64,000 nt of DNA from Portibacter marinus (GCF_021533195.1 NZ_JAJNKB010000002.1:838021-902020); one strand, 5' to 3'; positions 36,292 to 45,921 are shown, counted from the stretch's first letter. The notes: generated by a model not told the origin, from the letters alone. Made by a program: numbers and translations.

Positions 36292-37004
36292 AAGCGCTAA
36301 GTTTAATCATGCTGATGCTGCTAATGGCTTGTCACAGCAAGGAAAATTTAGCCACCAAAAGTGAGGTCTTACTTGAACCTTTATTTGACGCTGCAGGAGG
36401 GTACAATGACTGGACGAAAATTACAGAGCTGTCATTTTTGAAAGAATCGAATCTTTATCAGCAGGATAGTTCTTTAGAATCCAGTGTGCTACAGAGGCAA
36501 ACTTTTAGAAATTACCCTGAATTTTATGGAGAAATTGAGTATTTGAATGATTCTTTGAATCGAAGGATTATACAAGAAAATAATCAAGTTAAGTACTATG
36601 AAAATGATGTAATTGTAGTTGATGAGAAAAAGATTCGATCAGCTGAAACGAACATCAGGACAGCCTTTTATGTTATCAGTCTTCCATTTAAGTTAAATGA
36701 TCCAGGTGTCCAAATACAGTCTCTCAAGGAAAAGGATTTGTTAGAATTGCATGTCAAGCATGAGTCTAAACCTGCAGAGAATTGGTGGCTATATTTTTAT
36801 CCCAATAATAGATGGTTGCAGGGGTACTTAATAGAACATGAAAATCGTTTTAGCCACATTATTAATGATAGCATTACAGAGGTCAATGGATTTACTTTTC
36901 CAGTGTTGAGGAGGAGTATTTTATCGGATAGCAATAATGAAAATCCATACTTCAGAGCTGATTATCAGTATTCCAATATTAAAATTATAGTTGATGAGAA
37001 TTAA
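36288..37004 (+). CDS. Predicted lipoprotein, DUF6503-like
   Basis: 238 residues with a lipoprotein signal, LLMLLMAC with the lipidated Cys near residue 15. The mature part begins with a G-G-Y-N-D-W pattern and consists of beta-strands with tryptophans (ENWWLYFYPNNRWLQGYLIE). This suggests a LolA/LolB- or DUF6503-like half-barrel that binds lipid or a hydrophobic ligand. No catalytic residues are apparent. It overlaps the upstream protease gene by 4 nt and the downstream TlpA gene by 11 nt, so it belongs to one operon with both. Confidence 0.65.
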   Translation: MKALSLIMLMLLMACHSKENLATKSEVLLEPLFDAAGGYNDWTKITELSFLKESNLYQQDSSLESSVLQRQTFRNYPEFYGEIEYLNDSLNRRIIQENNQVKYYENDVIVVDEKKIRSAETNIRTAFYVISLPFKLNDPGVQIQSLKEKDLLELHVKHESKPAENWWLYFYPNNRWLQGYLIEHENRFSHIINDSITEVNGFTFPVLRRSILSDSNNENPYFRADYQYSNIKIIVDEN

Positions 37005-38376
37005 ATATTTTCTGTTTTTTGTGGCGGCTTTGATGAGTGGCGCATGCGAGGAGAAAAGTGAACATGCAGTGATTGAGTTGAATATTGCAGATGCTGAACT
37101 TGATCAAGTGGTATTCTATAATAAAGTAGATATGAGGTACAATCATGTTACCAATGTCAAAGATCAGCAGTATGTGATAGAAAATGTAGATGGTGCAGAA
37201 ATCATTCAATTTCAAGCAACCAGTAACCAGATTCCCATTTTTGTTCAGCCCGGCACAAATGTAAGCGTTTCCAAAAATGCGGGTTCAGGTTTTGAAATTG
37301 TCTCTACGGATAATGAGGAGCAACAATTACTTGAAGAGTTTGATAAACAAATGAGCATTGCGAGCGCAAAGTATGGACTTCCCAATTTAAGCAATCTCGA
37401 GCCGGTAGAATTTCAGGAGCAATTACAAAAAAAGTATGCTAAAACTCACCAGCTCTTGATTCAGGCAAAGCAGGAGGGCGTTGCTACTGGATTGATTAGT
37501 ATTTTGCGAGCCAGGATGATGGCCGATAAGGTACGGTCGGTTATCAATTATCCTAATTATTACGAATATCTCAATAAACAGCAACCTAACCTACCTGATG
37601 ATTTTTACCAGGTGGTAGAAGATTTTGACATTAATGATGAGAAAGCGTATTACTTTGATGAAGCTTGGTTGACCGCAGCCGAAGTAGTCACCAGAGAAAG
37701 TGATTACGCCTCTTATGATGATGTGGAGGAAATTTATATAGACCAGTACCAAAAATTGGATGAAAATATTAGCAATGAAAAAGTAAAGGAGTTGGTGCAA
37801 TACCAGATACTAACTAATAAAATAAACTACGGAGGTGGAATTGGTAAGCTTGGACCTCAAATCAAAGATTTTATTCATAACGCAAAGGATGAGAGAAGAA
37901 TTAATGAGTTGAATTTAGCGATGGATAAATGGGCTCATCTGGAAAAAGGACTACAAGCACCTGACTTTGTAGCCTATGATAGAAACGGTAAGGCTGTAAG
38001 GTTGTCAGACCTACAAGGTAAGAACGTCTATATTGATGTGTGGGCGACATGGTGTGGGCCATGTATTGCAGAAATCCCGGCACTCAAGTCTATGGAAGAA
38101 AAGTATCACGATGAGAATGTGGCCTTTGTCAGTGTAAGTATAGATGAACAACGCGATCGGGAAAAGTGGAAAAAAATGATAGAGGCCAGGGACCTTGGAG
38201 GTATTCAGATCATTGCTGAGAATAATTGGAAATCTGAAATTGCCCAAAAATATAACATATCCAGCATACCCAGATTTATGATGATAGATGCTGAGGGTCA
38301 AATCGTTAGCGCAAATGCACCAAGGCCATCAGACTCAAAAGGGTTTAACCACATGTTGGCTGAAGTATTGGATTAA
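36994..38376 (+). CDS. TlpA/ResA-like lipoprotein thioredoxin
   Basis: 460 residues from the ATG at 36994. A lipoprotein signal with Cys in MSGACEEK tethers it to the membrane. The N-terminal half has a DUF4369-like beta-domain and a helical linker. The C-terminal ~140 residues are an AhpC/TSA-thioredoxin domain with active site W353-C354-G-P-C357 and the cis-proline segment ISSIPRFMMID. It likely reduces disulfides of envelope proteins. The position behind two exported proteases suggests a role in folding or in taking up reductant for the secretome. Followed by a weak terminator. Confidence 0.9.
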   Translation: MRIKYFLFFVAALMSGACEEKSEHAVIELNIADAELDQVVFYNKVDMRYNHVTNVKDQQYVIENVDGAEIIQFQATSNQIPIFVQPGTNVSVSKNAGSGFEIVSTDNEEQQLLEEFDKQMSIASAKYGLPNLSNLEPVEFQEQLQKKYAKTHQLLIQAKQEGVATGLISILRARMMADKVRSVINYPNYYEYLNKQQPNLPDDFYQVVEDFDINDEKAYYFDEAWLTAAEVVTRESDYASYDDVEEIYIDQYQKLDENISNEKVKELVQYQILTNKINYGGGIGKLGPQIKDFIHNAKDERRINELNLAMDKWAHLEKGLQAPDFVAYDRNGKAVRLSDLQGKNVYIDVWATWCGPCIAEIPALKSMEEKYHDENVAFVSVSIDEQRDREKWKKMIEARDLGGIQIIAENNWKSEIAQKYNISSIPRFMMIDAEGQIVSANAPRPSDSKGFNHMLAEVLD

Positions 38377-38409
38377 TAAAGATATTACGATAATCTATTA
38401 TATGTCGTG

Positions 38410-38439
38410 AAAGGGGGTCAGAAATGACGCCCTTTTGTC
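38410..38439 (+). terminator. Candidate terminator after the exoprotease operon
   Basis: AAAGGGGGTCA at 38410-38420 pairs with TGACGCCCTTT at 38425-38435 with one G/G mismatch and a GAAA tetraloop; only a short T run follows. A second small hairpin, CAGGTA/TACCTG at 38504-38524, sits 20 nt before the next ATG and could be regulatory. The rest of 38377-38543 shows nothing else. Confidence 0.5.
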
Positions 38440-38543
38440 ATAATGTTGCAATAATGTCAAGTTTCTTACATTTTTTATGTCGTCTACTAGGGGGTTCGAA
38501 AGTCAGGTAGCTGTCATATACCTGTACTACATAAAATTTGAGA

Positions 38544-41060
38544 ATGAAACCTGTTATTACTGGAATAGTGCTTATGGCACTATGTATCAGCCGTATAGGC
38601 TATGCCCAAAACGATACACCCATGGAGGTGTTAACCAATATTGCGCATGAAAATTCCAGGTTTATTCCTTTTAAGGTGTTTACCGAAGAAGAACGTGAAG
38701 ATAGCCACCTGGAAACATTTCTATCTGAACACGTATCACTTCGGCTTGATCGAGAAGAATTAAAGAAAATACTTGATGAATCACCGGAGACGGTATTTTT
38801 AAATCTTCCATTTAAGCACGATCAGGCACTTAAGATCAAGATTGTCAATCACGATATTAGAGCAGAGGGATTTGAGATCATTGATTTACAAAAAAAACGC
38901 GCGCTTCCCATTCCAAGAGCAGAATTCTATCGGGGAACAATATCGAATGAGAATGATGGACTTGCAGGAATAAGTTTTTTCGAAGATGAGGTATATGCCA
39001 TCTTTTCCAGCAAACGATATGGAAATATTGTCCTGACAAAAGATCCTATACAACCTGGAGATGGAGATCGCTATATCTTGTACGCTGATGAAGATTTATT
39101 GACAACTCGTGATGTAGCTTGTGAAACAGATGCATTCAAACCCATTTCTGATTACCAGGAAACTATAACTAGATCCAATGTATATGAAACTTGTGATGAT
39201 GTGGAAGTGTATGTAGAAGCAACTTACAAATTGTACAATTCTAAGGGTGGTGCTGCATCTACATCCAATTTCATATCTGCCTTTTTTAACAATTCAGCAA
39301 TCATATACCGCAATGAAGGCATTTACACAAGCCTGAAAAAAATCGCGATAAATACTTCTGAAGATGGATATAGCAATCTGACCACTTCTTTCGACAATTT
39401 GAATCGGTTTGGTGAAATGACTAAAAATAAGTATCAGCAATATGGTGCAGAGCTGGCTCATCTTGTTGACCATAATGAAACAAGTTTGGGTGGTGTGGCC
39501 TGGATCAATGCCATGTGCAGCAACTACTATTACTTTTCATCACAAGACTATCACCACGGTGCCTATGCGTATAGTTCAGTTTCTACATCCCAATCTAATT
39601 TTCCTGATTATTCACTTACAGTCTTCATGTTCACGCATGAAATGGGACACAATCTGGGATCAAAGCACACCCAATGGTGTGGCTGGGATGGCGGACCTAT
39701 TGATGATTGTGCGAGTGTAGAAGGTGGAACCTGCTCACCGGGACCAACCCCTACAAATGGCGGAACAATTATGTCATATTGCCACTCACAACAAGGTATT
39801 GGAATAAACTTTAATAATGGTTTCGCAGATCAACCCGGCAATTTGATTCGAGCGAAGGTAGCTTCTAAGACCTGTGTCGAACCATATGTTGCCAATAGCA
39901 CAGTTGCCGCCACTCCGGTTTTGACGATTACGGCCAATAGAGAATGTACAGACGAAGAGGGATGGACTTCTTATTATGATGATAAAAATACATCTGATGA
40001 ATCTGATGATCAGCTCATACTAGCCGTTAAGAAGAATGGAGAAAATATTGGTAATCTGGATGATGGTAGTTTAATTGTACGTTTGAAAACCTCCAGTAAT
40101 GCTGGAAATGGATCGACTCACATAGATAATCCAGGGTATAGCGCCAGCAGTGACTGGCATGTTATGAATCGCTGGTTCGAACTTATTCCAACTAATGAAC
40201 CCAATAATCCCGTGTCCGTCAGATTTCCTTACACAAATAGCGATTTTATGGATGTAACCATGAATCAACCTTCTGTGACTTCACATAATGACTTAATATT
40301 TTATAAGATTGATTCTCCTTCAGATCCTAATCCGGACCATGGTCACACCTCCGTAGGAAATAACGATATCACATTTTATATGAACGGCACCACAGCATCT
40401 TTAGATACCTGGAGGTATTTAAAGAATGGGTCGATCCATCTTGCAGAGTTTCAAGTAAGCTCATTTTCCGGTGGGGGAGGAGGCTTCACTGAGAATGGCC
40501 AACCAGCACTTCCGGTTGAACTATTGAACTATAAATTAGAGCATATTGAAGGACATGTAAAGCACAGCTGGACGACAGGAATAGAGGTCAATAATGAGTC
40601 TTTTACGATTGAAAGATCTCGTGACGGAATTAATTTTGAAAAAATTGGAAAAATTTCAGGAGCTGGAACTAGTTATGAATCAATAGATTATGAATTTATT
40701 GACAGAAATCCACACGAAGGATTAAATTATTTTCGGCTTTCGCAAACCGACTTTGATGGAATTCACGTAACTTTGTCCGTAAGAGCGTTGGAACTACCCA
40801 ATTCCAGAGCAGTTGAGATTTATCCAAATCCGCTTACAAACACCAACATCCTGTACCTAAATTATTTTACACGAAGTAAAACACATATTCGTGTGATGAT
40901 TAAAAATATCGAAGGAAAAGTATTCTTCGATCAGTACTATTCTATGTCTAAAGGCGAAAATACGCTGAAGACGAGACTGAATGTACTTAAACCAGGCATG
41001 TACATAGTACAGATTGTAGATGGTCAGACTATCTACACAAAAAAATTGATTAAAGATTAA
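38544..41060 (+). CDS. Secreted reprolysin-like (M12B) metalloprotease with T9SS type A sorting domain
   Basis: 838 residues from the ATG at 38544. Signal peptide (ending GYAQ), prodomain (about 25-200) and metzincin domain with H365-E-M-G-H369 and H375 in FTHEMGHNLGSKHT, then a C-S-x-x-T-I-M-S-Y-C Met-turn region. An M12-type disulfide-rich segment and a beta-domain follow. The last ~80 residues begin with VEIYPNPL and end LKPGMYIVQI...KKLIKD, a canonical T9SS type A CTD, so the protein is exported by T9SS and anchored or released outside. A 7/8 promoter box (AAAATTTG) ends 3 nt before the ATG. Confidence 0.92.
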   Translation: MKPVITGIVLMALCISRIGYAQNDTPMEVLTNIAHENSRFIPFKVFTEEEREDSHLETFLSEHVSLRLDREELKKILDESPETVFLNLPFKHDQALKIKIVNHDIRAEGFEIIDLQKKRALPIPRAEFYRGTISNENDGLAGISFFEDEVYAIFSSKRYGNIVLTKDPIQPGDGDRYILYADEDLLTTRDVACETDAFKPISDYQETITRSNVYETCDDVEVYVEATYKLYNSKGGAASTSNFISAFFNNSAIIYRNEGIYTSLKKIAINTSEDGYSNLTTSFDNLNRFGEMTKNKYQQYGAELAHLVDHNETSLGGVAWINAMCSNYYYFSSQDYHHGAYAYSSVSTSQSNFPDYSLTVFMFTHEMGHNLGSKHTQWCGWDGGPIDDCASVEGGTCSPGPTPTNGGTIMSYCHSQQGIGINFNNGFADQPGNLIRAKVASKTCVEPYVANSTVAATPVLTITANRECTDEEGWTSYYDDKNTSDESDDQLILAVKKNGENIGNLDDGSLIVRLKTSSNAGNGSTHIDNPGYSASSDWHVMNRWFELIPTNEPNNPVSVRFPYTNSDFMDVTMNQPSVTSHNDLIFYKIDSPSDPNPDHGHTSVGNNDITFYMNGTTASLDTWRYLKNGSIHLAEFQVSSFSGGGGGFTENGQPALPVELLNYKLEHIEGHVKHSWTTGIEVNNESFTIERSRDGINFEKIGKISGAGTSYESIDYEFIDRNPHEGLNYFRLSQTDFDGIHVTLSVRALELPNSRAVEIYPNPLTNTNILYLNYFTRSKTHIRVMIKNIEGKVFFDQYYSMSKGENTLKTRLNVLKPGMYIVQIVDGQTIYTKKLIKD

Positions 41061-41092
41061 GCGTATATAAATTTTAAAAACTTACTCAAAGT

Positions 41093-41125
41093 ACCTCGAT
41101 GGAAAAGTCTTTCGAGGTTTTTTTT
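41093..41125 (+). terminator. Rho-independent terminator of the reprolysin-like gene
   Basis: ACCTCGA (41093-41099) pairs with TCGAGGT (41112-41118) around a 12-nt loop and is followed by eight T. It lies 33 nt past the stop of the protease gene on the plus strand. Confidence 0.85.
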
Positions 41126-41232
41126 ATCTTTTTTTGTAGATCTGTGGGGGTGAAATGTGAATCTGGAGTCTACTATTTAGAACGACGCAATGTTAAAACA
41201 ACGAAACAAATAATGAGTTTGGCTGGAAAAAG

Positions 41233-41259
41233 AAGTCTTGAGTAATCAAGGCTTTTTTT
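41233..41259. terminator. Second hairpin, probably bidirectional terminator
   Basis: AAGTCTTG (41233-41240) pairs with CAAGGCTT (41247-41254) with one G-T pair and a 6-nt loop. It is followed by seven T on the plus strand; on the minus strand a CTTCTTTTTCC tract follows. It sits 40 nt from the stop of the minus-strand symporter, so it may serve both directions. The 107 nt between it and the first terminator show no gene. Confidence 0.6.
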
Positions 41260-41298
41260 ATGCCTGAAATTATGGTTTTATACAGTCACCATTTTAAC

Positions 41299-42999
41299 TT
41301 AGAATTCAGATATTCGGGCACTCGATCCGGTTATACGTTGAATCATCATAGAATACAAAATGACCGCAAAGCAACCTATCACATTGTACCATAGAAAGGA
41401 ATCGGTAAAAAATGTGACTGTAATGACTGTTGCCTGTGCCAAAATTGCTCCGTAAAAAACGCCCTTTGCTCCAATTTTCTTCATATAAAAAGCGACGAGG
41501 AAAATGCCTAATATCGTTCCATAGAAAACAGATCCAATGTAATTTACCAATTGAATCAGATTGTCAAACAAATTAGCCGTCGTCGCAACTATGATGGCTA
41601 TGACCCCCCAGGCAAGCGTAAACAGCTTACTAGCCCTTAAATATTGTTGATCGGTAATATCTTTTCCGACATTGCGTTTATAAATGTCAACCACTGTGGT
41701 CGTACCCAGGGCATTAATTTCAGCTGCTGTAGAAGACATAGCGGCAGAAAGAATGACAGCGAGCAATAGACCTATTAAGCCTTTAGGCAGGTATTTGAGA
41801 ATAAAACTTAAGAACACATAATCCCGGTCATTGGACTCAATTTCCAGACCGGAATCATCCATAAGAGTCCGACCCTCTGCTCTCAGTCGGGATAGCTCTT
41901 CTTCAGTATCCAACAATTGCGTTTTTATGGTTGACAGTGAAGTAGGATCATTTTGATTAGTAGCCGAAATAAATTGTCTGGATAAAGTAGCTTTTTCTGC
42001 CTGTAGTAGATTGTATTCAGTTTCTAATTCTTGATATTCAGTGCTGTAGTCACTGGTTTTAATTATATTTTCTGCTGCGGGGTTAAAGTTCAATGGTTTT
42101 TCGGCAAATTGATAAAAGACAAATACCATGACACCGACTAATAATATGAAAAATTGTAGAGGTAATTTAAAGAGGCCATTGAACAGCAACCCTAAGCGGC
42201 TCTCTCTTAAAGTGCGTCCACCTAAGTAGCGTTGGACTTGCGACTGATCCGTGCCAAAATACGCTAAAGCCAGAAAAAAACCACCGGTTATACCAGACCA
42301 GAATGTATATCTCGTTTCTAAGTCAAATGAAAAGTCTAGCGCCTTTGTTTTTCCGGAGGCACCAGCCAACTCCATGGCAGTGGTAAAACTCATATCATCT
42401 GGTAGAAGTCTCAGAATAATAATAAAAGCAATGACCATTCCTGAAAGGATGATGATCATTTGCTGTTTTTGAGTAACTGAAACAGCTTTAGTCCCACCGG
42501 ATACCGTATAGATGATCACCAGAATACCTATGATGATACATGTTAGTTTTAAGTTCCATCCTAGTAAAACGCTGAAAATAATTGCAGGGGCATAAATGGT
42601 AATCCCCGCAGCCAGTCCTCTCTGAATAAGAAAAAGAATGGCGGCTAAGGACCTGGTTTTCAGATCAAACCTGTTCTCTAAAAACTCATATGCTGTGTAT
42701 ACTTTTAAGCGGTAGTAGATTGGAATGAAGGTGATACACAAGACGATCATCGCCAGTGGTAATCCAAAATAGAATTGAACAAATCCCAGTCCTTTATCAA
42801 ACGCCTGTCCGGGTGTTGAGAGGAAGGTAATGGCACTGGCTTGCGTCGCCATCACAGACAGTCCGATGGTCCACCACTTGGCGTCATTGCCCCCTTTCAA
42901 ATATCCTTCCGAGGTATTCTCTTTTCGGGTTTTATATAGACCATATAGAATGATAAATAGAAGTGTTCCACCCAGAATGATCCAGTCAATCAGACTCAT
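41299..42999 (-). CDS. Sodium:solute symporter (SSS family) with a coiled-coil insertion
   Basis: 566 residues, about 13-14 membrane helices. The SSS pattern is clear: WWTIGLSVMATQASAITFLSTPGQAF in helix 1-2, the GGTKAVSVTQKQQ sodium-site region, YFGTDQSQVQRYL, and AMSSTAAEINALGTTTVVDIY near helix 8-9. A hydrophilic heptad-rich segment (about residues 318-375, rich in E, L and Q) is inserted between two helices. The substrate (sugar, amino acid, sialic acid or similar) cannot be read. It ends an operon with the PIG-L deacetylase and a micropeptide, with only 3 nt between micropeptide stop and symporter start. Confidence 0.9.
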   Translation of the reverse strand: MSLIDWIILGGTLLFIILYGLYKTRKENTSEGYLKGGNDAKWWTIGLSVMATQASAITFLSTPGQAFDKGLGFVQFYFGLPLAMIVLCITFIPIYYRLKVYTAYEFLENRFDLKTRSLAAILFLIQRGLAAGITIYAPAIIFSVLLGWNLKLTCIIIGILVIIYTVSGGTKAVSVTQKQQMIIILSGMVIAFIIILRLLPDDMSFTTAMELAGASGKTKALDFSFDLETRYTFWSGITGGFFLALAYFGTDQSQVQRYLGGRTLRESRLGLLFNGLFKLPLQFFILLVGVMVFVFYQFAEKPLNFNPAAENIIKTSDYSTEYQELETEYNLLQAEKATLSRQFISATNQNDPTSLSTIKTQLLDTEEELSRLRAEGRTLMDDSGLEIESNDRDYVFLSFILKYLPKGLIGLLLAVILSAAMSSTAAEINALGTTTVVDIYKRNVGKDITDQQYLRASKLFTLAWGVIAIIVATTANLFDNLIQLVNYIGSVFYGTILGIFLVAFYMKKIGAKGVFYGAILAQATVITVTFFTDSFLWYNVIGCFAVILYSMMIQRITGSSARISEF

Positions 43000-43002
43000 A
43001 AA

Positions 43003-43107
43003 TTATCTTGTCCACAACGTTACCAATAAGAAAATAAGGATGTAGACAACATTGGCACCCAATACCAGAAGATACATCATTTTCCATTTTGTTTTGTCCT
43101 CTTCCAT
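43003..43107 (-). CDS. 34-residue single-pass membrane micropeptide, likely symporter accessory
   Basis: Too short for routine ORF calling but well supported by position. The ATG at 43107 lies 1 nt after the stop of the PIG-L gene, and its stop lies 3 nt before the start of the symporter gene. The peptide has a charged N-terminus (MEEDKTKWK), one hydrophobic helix (about residues 11-31, LLVLGANVVYILIFLLVTL) and a WTR end. Small accessory proteins encoded just upstream of SSS symporters are known in other phyla, so an assembly or regulatory subunit is the best inference. If the gene were spurious, about 105 bp in a compact operon would be unexplained. Confidence 0.75.
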   Translation of the reverse strand: MEEDKTKWKMMYLLVLGANVVYILIFLLVTLWTR

Positions 43108-43108
43108 G

Positions 43109-45616
43109 CTACGGTCTATCGTATTTGCCTATCGACACAAGATTAGCAAAAATACGATATGCACCGGAAACACCTGGCGGCAATTCTCTGAACCAGGAAT
43201 AACCAGTATAGATGTAATATCCTTTGCCATATTTCGCCACTAATAATCCACCATTTTTAGGCTCTTCTCCTGGGTCATTGGAGGAAAGGATTGCTTCATA
43301 CTGTGGATCCCACTCATCCGGAAAATATAGTCCTCGTTCCTGTTCCCAACCTTCAAAGTCCTTTGAAGTGATTTTATTAGGAAAATTCATGACTTCATGC
43401 TCCGGCAAGAGAATTCTTACTTTAGCAGTCTCGTCAGTGACTCTATCTCTGCTTAAATGAAGTGGATATGGCCCGACATTGTCCACTCTCATTCCTCGAT
43501 TGGTATTGTATTGTACAATCATCGTTCCTCCTCCTTTGACGTAATCCATGAAATCATCCTGGTAAAACTGAATCCGATCCACTGTATTATAAGCTCTAAT
43601 ACCTAGTATGAGGGCATCATATTTCTGAAGATTATCTGCTGTAGCCTCATCTACATTGATCACATCCACATCATAACCAATTTGCTCCAGACTCTCAGGA
43701 ATCTTATCTCCGGCCCCCATGATGTAAGCCACGCGGCGCCCTCTGATCTGAATATCCAGTTTGACCACTTTAGCACTTGCATCTTTTACTATGGTCTGTG
43801 TCGGTATATGATCGTAATCGATAACGACCACCTGATCGCTGTAAGCCGCAGAATCCTGGTTATGGATCAAGGGAACGATATAACTTTCTGACTGCTCTTG
43901 GGGTGGAGTCAATTCAAACTTGTAGATCTCCTCTGCGCCTTTTTTTTCAATTTTCACCTGATACCTATCTGGTGAAACGGTCCAACCTTCCGGATGACAA
44001 AGCTGCAAAGAACCGCTGACATCATCTTTACCTGCCTTGACGACCACATTGATTTCCTTACTGCCTTGATCAGGAAAAATGTAAACATCACTAAGCAGTT
44101 CAACTGAAAATTCTGGTATGATCTCAAATGGCTTGTATATCTCGCCTTTCACAGGATCAGAAGTTTTATAAACAATCGGTGATTGACTGATATAAGGTTT
44201 TTCACCAATCATAAAATGATAAGTTGCTACATAAGGCCTTTTATTTTCGGGTGTTCCCCTTAAAGTCTGATCTTTGACCAAGTACATACCTAGTGTAGCC
44301 TCTTTATTGAGCCAATATGGAGATGAAAAAGTGGCATCTTTGTCGATGGTAAATTCAATTTCTTCAGAAAAATCGATGTTGGGTAAAAGGGTAGTATCCG
44401 CGTCTAATCTTTGATCACCCGGATTGATGTCAATGTTTTTTAAGTATACGTCCAAAGGAGATCTATTAATGACTTCCACTGTCGCTGCAACTTTTTCTCC
44501 GGGTGCGGCAGTAGGATTGTTGACACTAATTTCGGCAAATAATCCCAATGTTTGCTTTATGATATCATCAATTTCCTTCAATTTCACTTCCTTCCAATAG
44601 TCATCATTCAAGTTTTCGATCATTTCACGAACTTCCAACAATGCGACTGTGGAAAGGTGAGGATTTTCAAAGTCAAATCCTTCGATGATCTGCTGCACTT
44701 TAAGACCGATAGCCTTGCCTCCATCTACCCTCGTCCATGAAGTATTAATTCCTTCAAAAGGGTCTTGCATTTGATCAGGCTTATCTCCTTTCAGAAACTC
44801 CATATACTCTAATTCGGACCCTCTGGAACCACTACTTCCAAATCCCTGGCACTTGTGCATACTTCTCGCTTCCGCTGCGATTTCCGTATTGGATTTACCG
44901 ATCAATGGGTAGTAAATGCCTGCGTCAACTGAAACCAGATTCGATTTGTCTGCGCTTTCGAAATTCTCTCTACTTCCGTAGAACCACCAAGAGGTATTAA
45001 AGAACAGCCTGGTTGGTTGCCAGGGTTCAACATATTCCAATTGCGTTGGATATTCTGCAGGATCTCCCGCCAGTTCAAAAGCTTCGTAAGATAGCATTGC
45101 GGATCCGGTGTGATGGCCATGTGTTCTGCCAGGTGTTCGATGGTCAAATCTATTGACTATAATATCGGGTCTAAATTTACGAATGGTCCATACAACATCG
45201 GACATCACTTCGTCTTTATTCCAAATGTCAAAGGTTTCCTCGGGGTCCTTAGAGTAACCAAAATCATTGGCTCTGGTAAAAAACTGCTGACCTCCGTCGA
45301 TGTTTCTGGCCTGAAGTAACTCCTGAGTCCGCATCACACCCAGCATCTCTCTGATTTCCGGACCAATCAGGTTTTGGCCACCATCACCTCTGGTTAATGA
45401 AAGATAGGCCGTATTCGCATGTACGGCATTAGAGAAATAGGAAATTAACCTCGTATTTTCATCATCAGGATGTGCTGCTATGTAAAGCACGTTTCCGAGA
45501 AAGTTCAGTTTTTGTAGCTTTTGATAGATTTCTCCAGATGAAAGTTTGTCCGGTTCTTGAGCAGTTGTATGAAAAATGGAAGCAACGATAAGCAGCACTC
45601 CAAAAATATATTTCAT
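43109..45616 (-). CDS. Exported PIG-L family deacetylase with C-terminal ThuA/GATase-like domain
   Basis: 835 residues. Signal peptide (ending TTAQ, residue 20), then a LmbE/PIG-L zinc deacetylase domain with A-H49-P-D-D-E53 and a later GRTHGHHTG metal-binding motif. Beta-sandwich modules occupy the middle. The last ~220 residues look like a flavodoxin/GATase-1 (ThuA-like) domain (RRVAYIMGAGD, DALILGIRAYN, GGGTMIVQYN). PIG-L enzymes deacetylate N-acetylglucosamine conjugates. Here an exported version sits in one operon with a sodium symporter, suggesting breakdown of an amino-sugar glycan followed by uptake. Substrate not readable. Confidence 0.88.
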   Translation of the reverse strand: MKYIFGVLLIVASIFHTTAQEPDKLSSGEIYQKLQKLNFLGNVLYIAAHPDDENTRLISYFSNAVHANTAYLSLTRGDGGQNLIGPEIREMLGVMRTQELLQARNIDGGQQFFTRANDFGYSKDPEETFDIWNKDEVMSDVVWTIRKFRPDIIVNRFDHRTPGRTHGHHTGSAMLSYEAFELAGDPAEYPTQLEYVEPWQPTRLFFNTSWWFYGSRENFESADKSNLVSVDAGIYYPLIGKSNTEIAAEARSMHKCQGFGSSGSRGSELEYMEFLKGDKPDQMQDPFEGINTSWTRVDGGKAIGLKVQQIIEGFDFENPHLSTVALLEVREMIENLNDDYWKEVKLKEIDDIIKQTLGLFAEISVNNPTAAPGEKVAATVEVINRSPLDVYLKNIDINPGDQRLDADTTLLPNIDFSEEIEFTIDKDATFSSPYWLNKEATLGMYLVKDQTLRGTPENKRPYVATYHFMIGEKPYISQSPIVYKTSDPVKGEIYKPFEIIPEFSVELLSDVYIFPDQGSKEINVVVKAGKDDVSGSLQLCHPEGWTVSPDRYQVKIEKKGAEEIYKFELTPPQEQSESYIVPLIHNQDSAAYSDQVVVIDYDHIPTQTIVKDASAKVVKLDIQIRGRRVAYIMGAGDKIPESLEQIGYDVDVINVDEATADNLQKYDALILGIRAYNTVDRIQFYQDDFMDYVKGGGTMIVQYNTNRGMRVDNVGPYPLHLSRDRVTDETAKVRILLPEHEVMNFPNKITSKDFEGWEQERGLYFPDEWDPQYEAILSSNDPGEEPKNGGLLVAKYGKGYYIYTGYSWFRELPPGVSGAYRIFANLVSIGKYDRP

Positions 45617-45891
45617 AATTATTGTATATGTTGTAGAAGTAAAAATAATATCTTTTATCGAAGCGATGGGATGAATTGGCGGTTTTCAACTTTTGTTAAC
45701 ACTTACAAGCTATTGTTTAAAAAAAAATCATTACATATCCTATTGACCTTCTGCATATTAAATAGTATGATTTGTAAAATTTCAAAAACCATATACGTTG
45801 ATGGTGGACATAGAATTTACAAGTGTCTTTCTTTATATAAAGCAATGATTACGCCGCCACTACATTTGCCCCTTAAACCTGAAAGGAATAG

Positions 45892-45921
45892 TTGCAATTC
45901 ACCGAGGCATAACTAGTTTTG
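45892..45921 (+). promoter_or_regulatory. Promoter match TTG-N19-TAGTTTTG
   Basis: TTG at 45892-45894 and TAGTTTTG at 45914-45921 match both Bacteroidota promoter elements with an ideal 19-nt spacer. It points into a region with no conventional gene: the next plus-strand gene, mazG, starts 670 nt downstream. Confidence 0.5.

Noticed and set aside
38490..38502. GGGGTTCGAAAGTC-like segment resembling a tRNA T-arm
   Set aside because: No acceptor, D or anticodon arm can be built upstream.
41126..41232. Small RNA between two hairpins downstream of the protease
   Set aside because: The first hairpin ends the protease transcript and the second can end the symporter transcript from the other side; no promoter is seen between them.
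45557..45916. 119-codon plus-strand frame crossing the PIG-L start
   Set aside because: It overlaps the start of a well-supported gene on the other strand and continues in AT-rich intergenic DNA without recognisable features.
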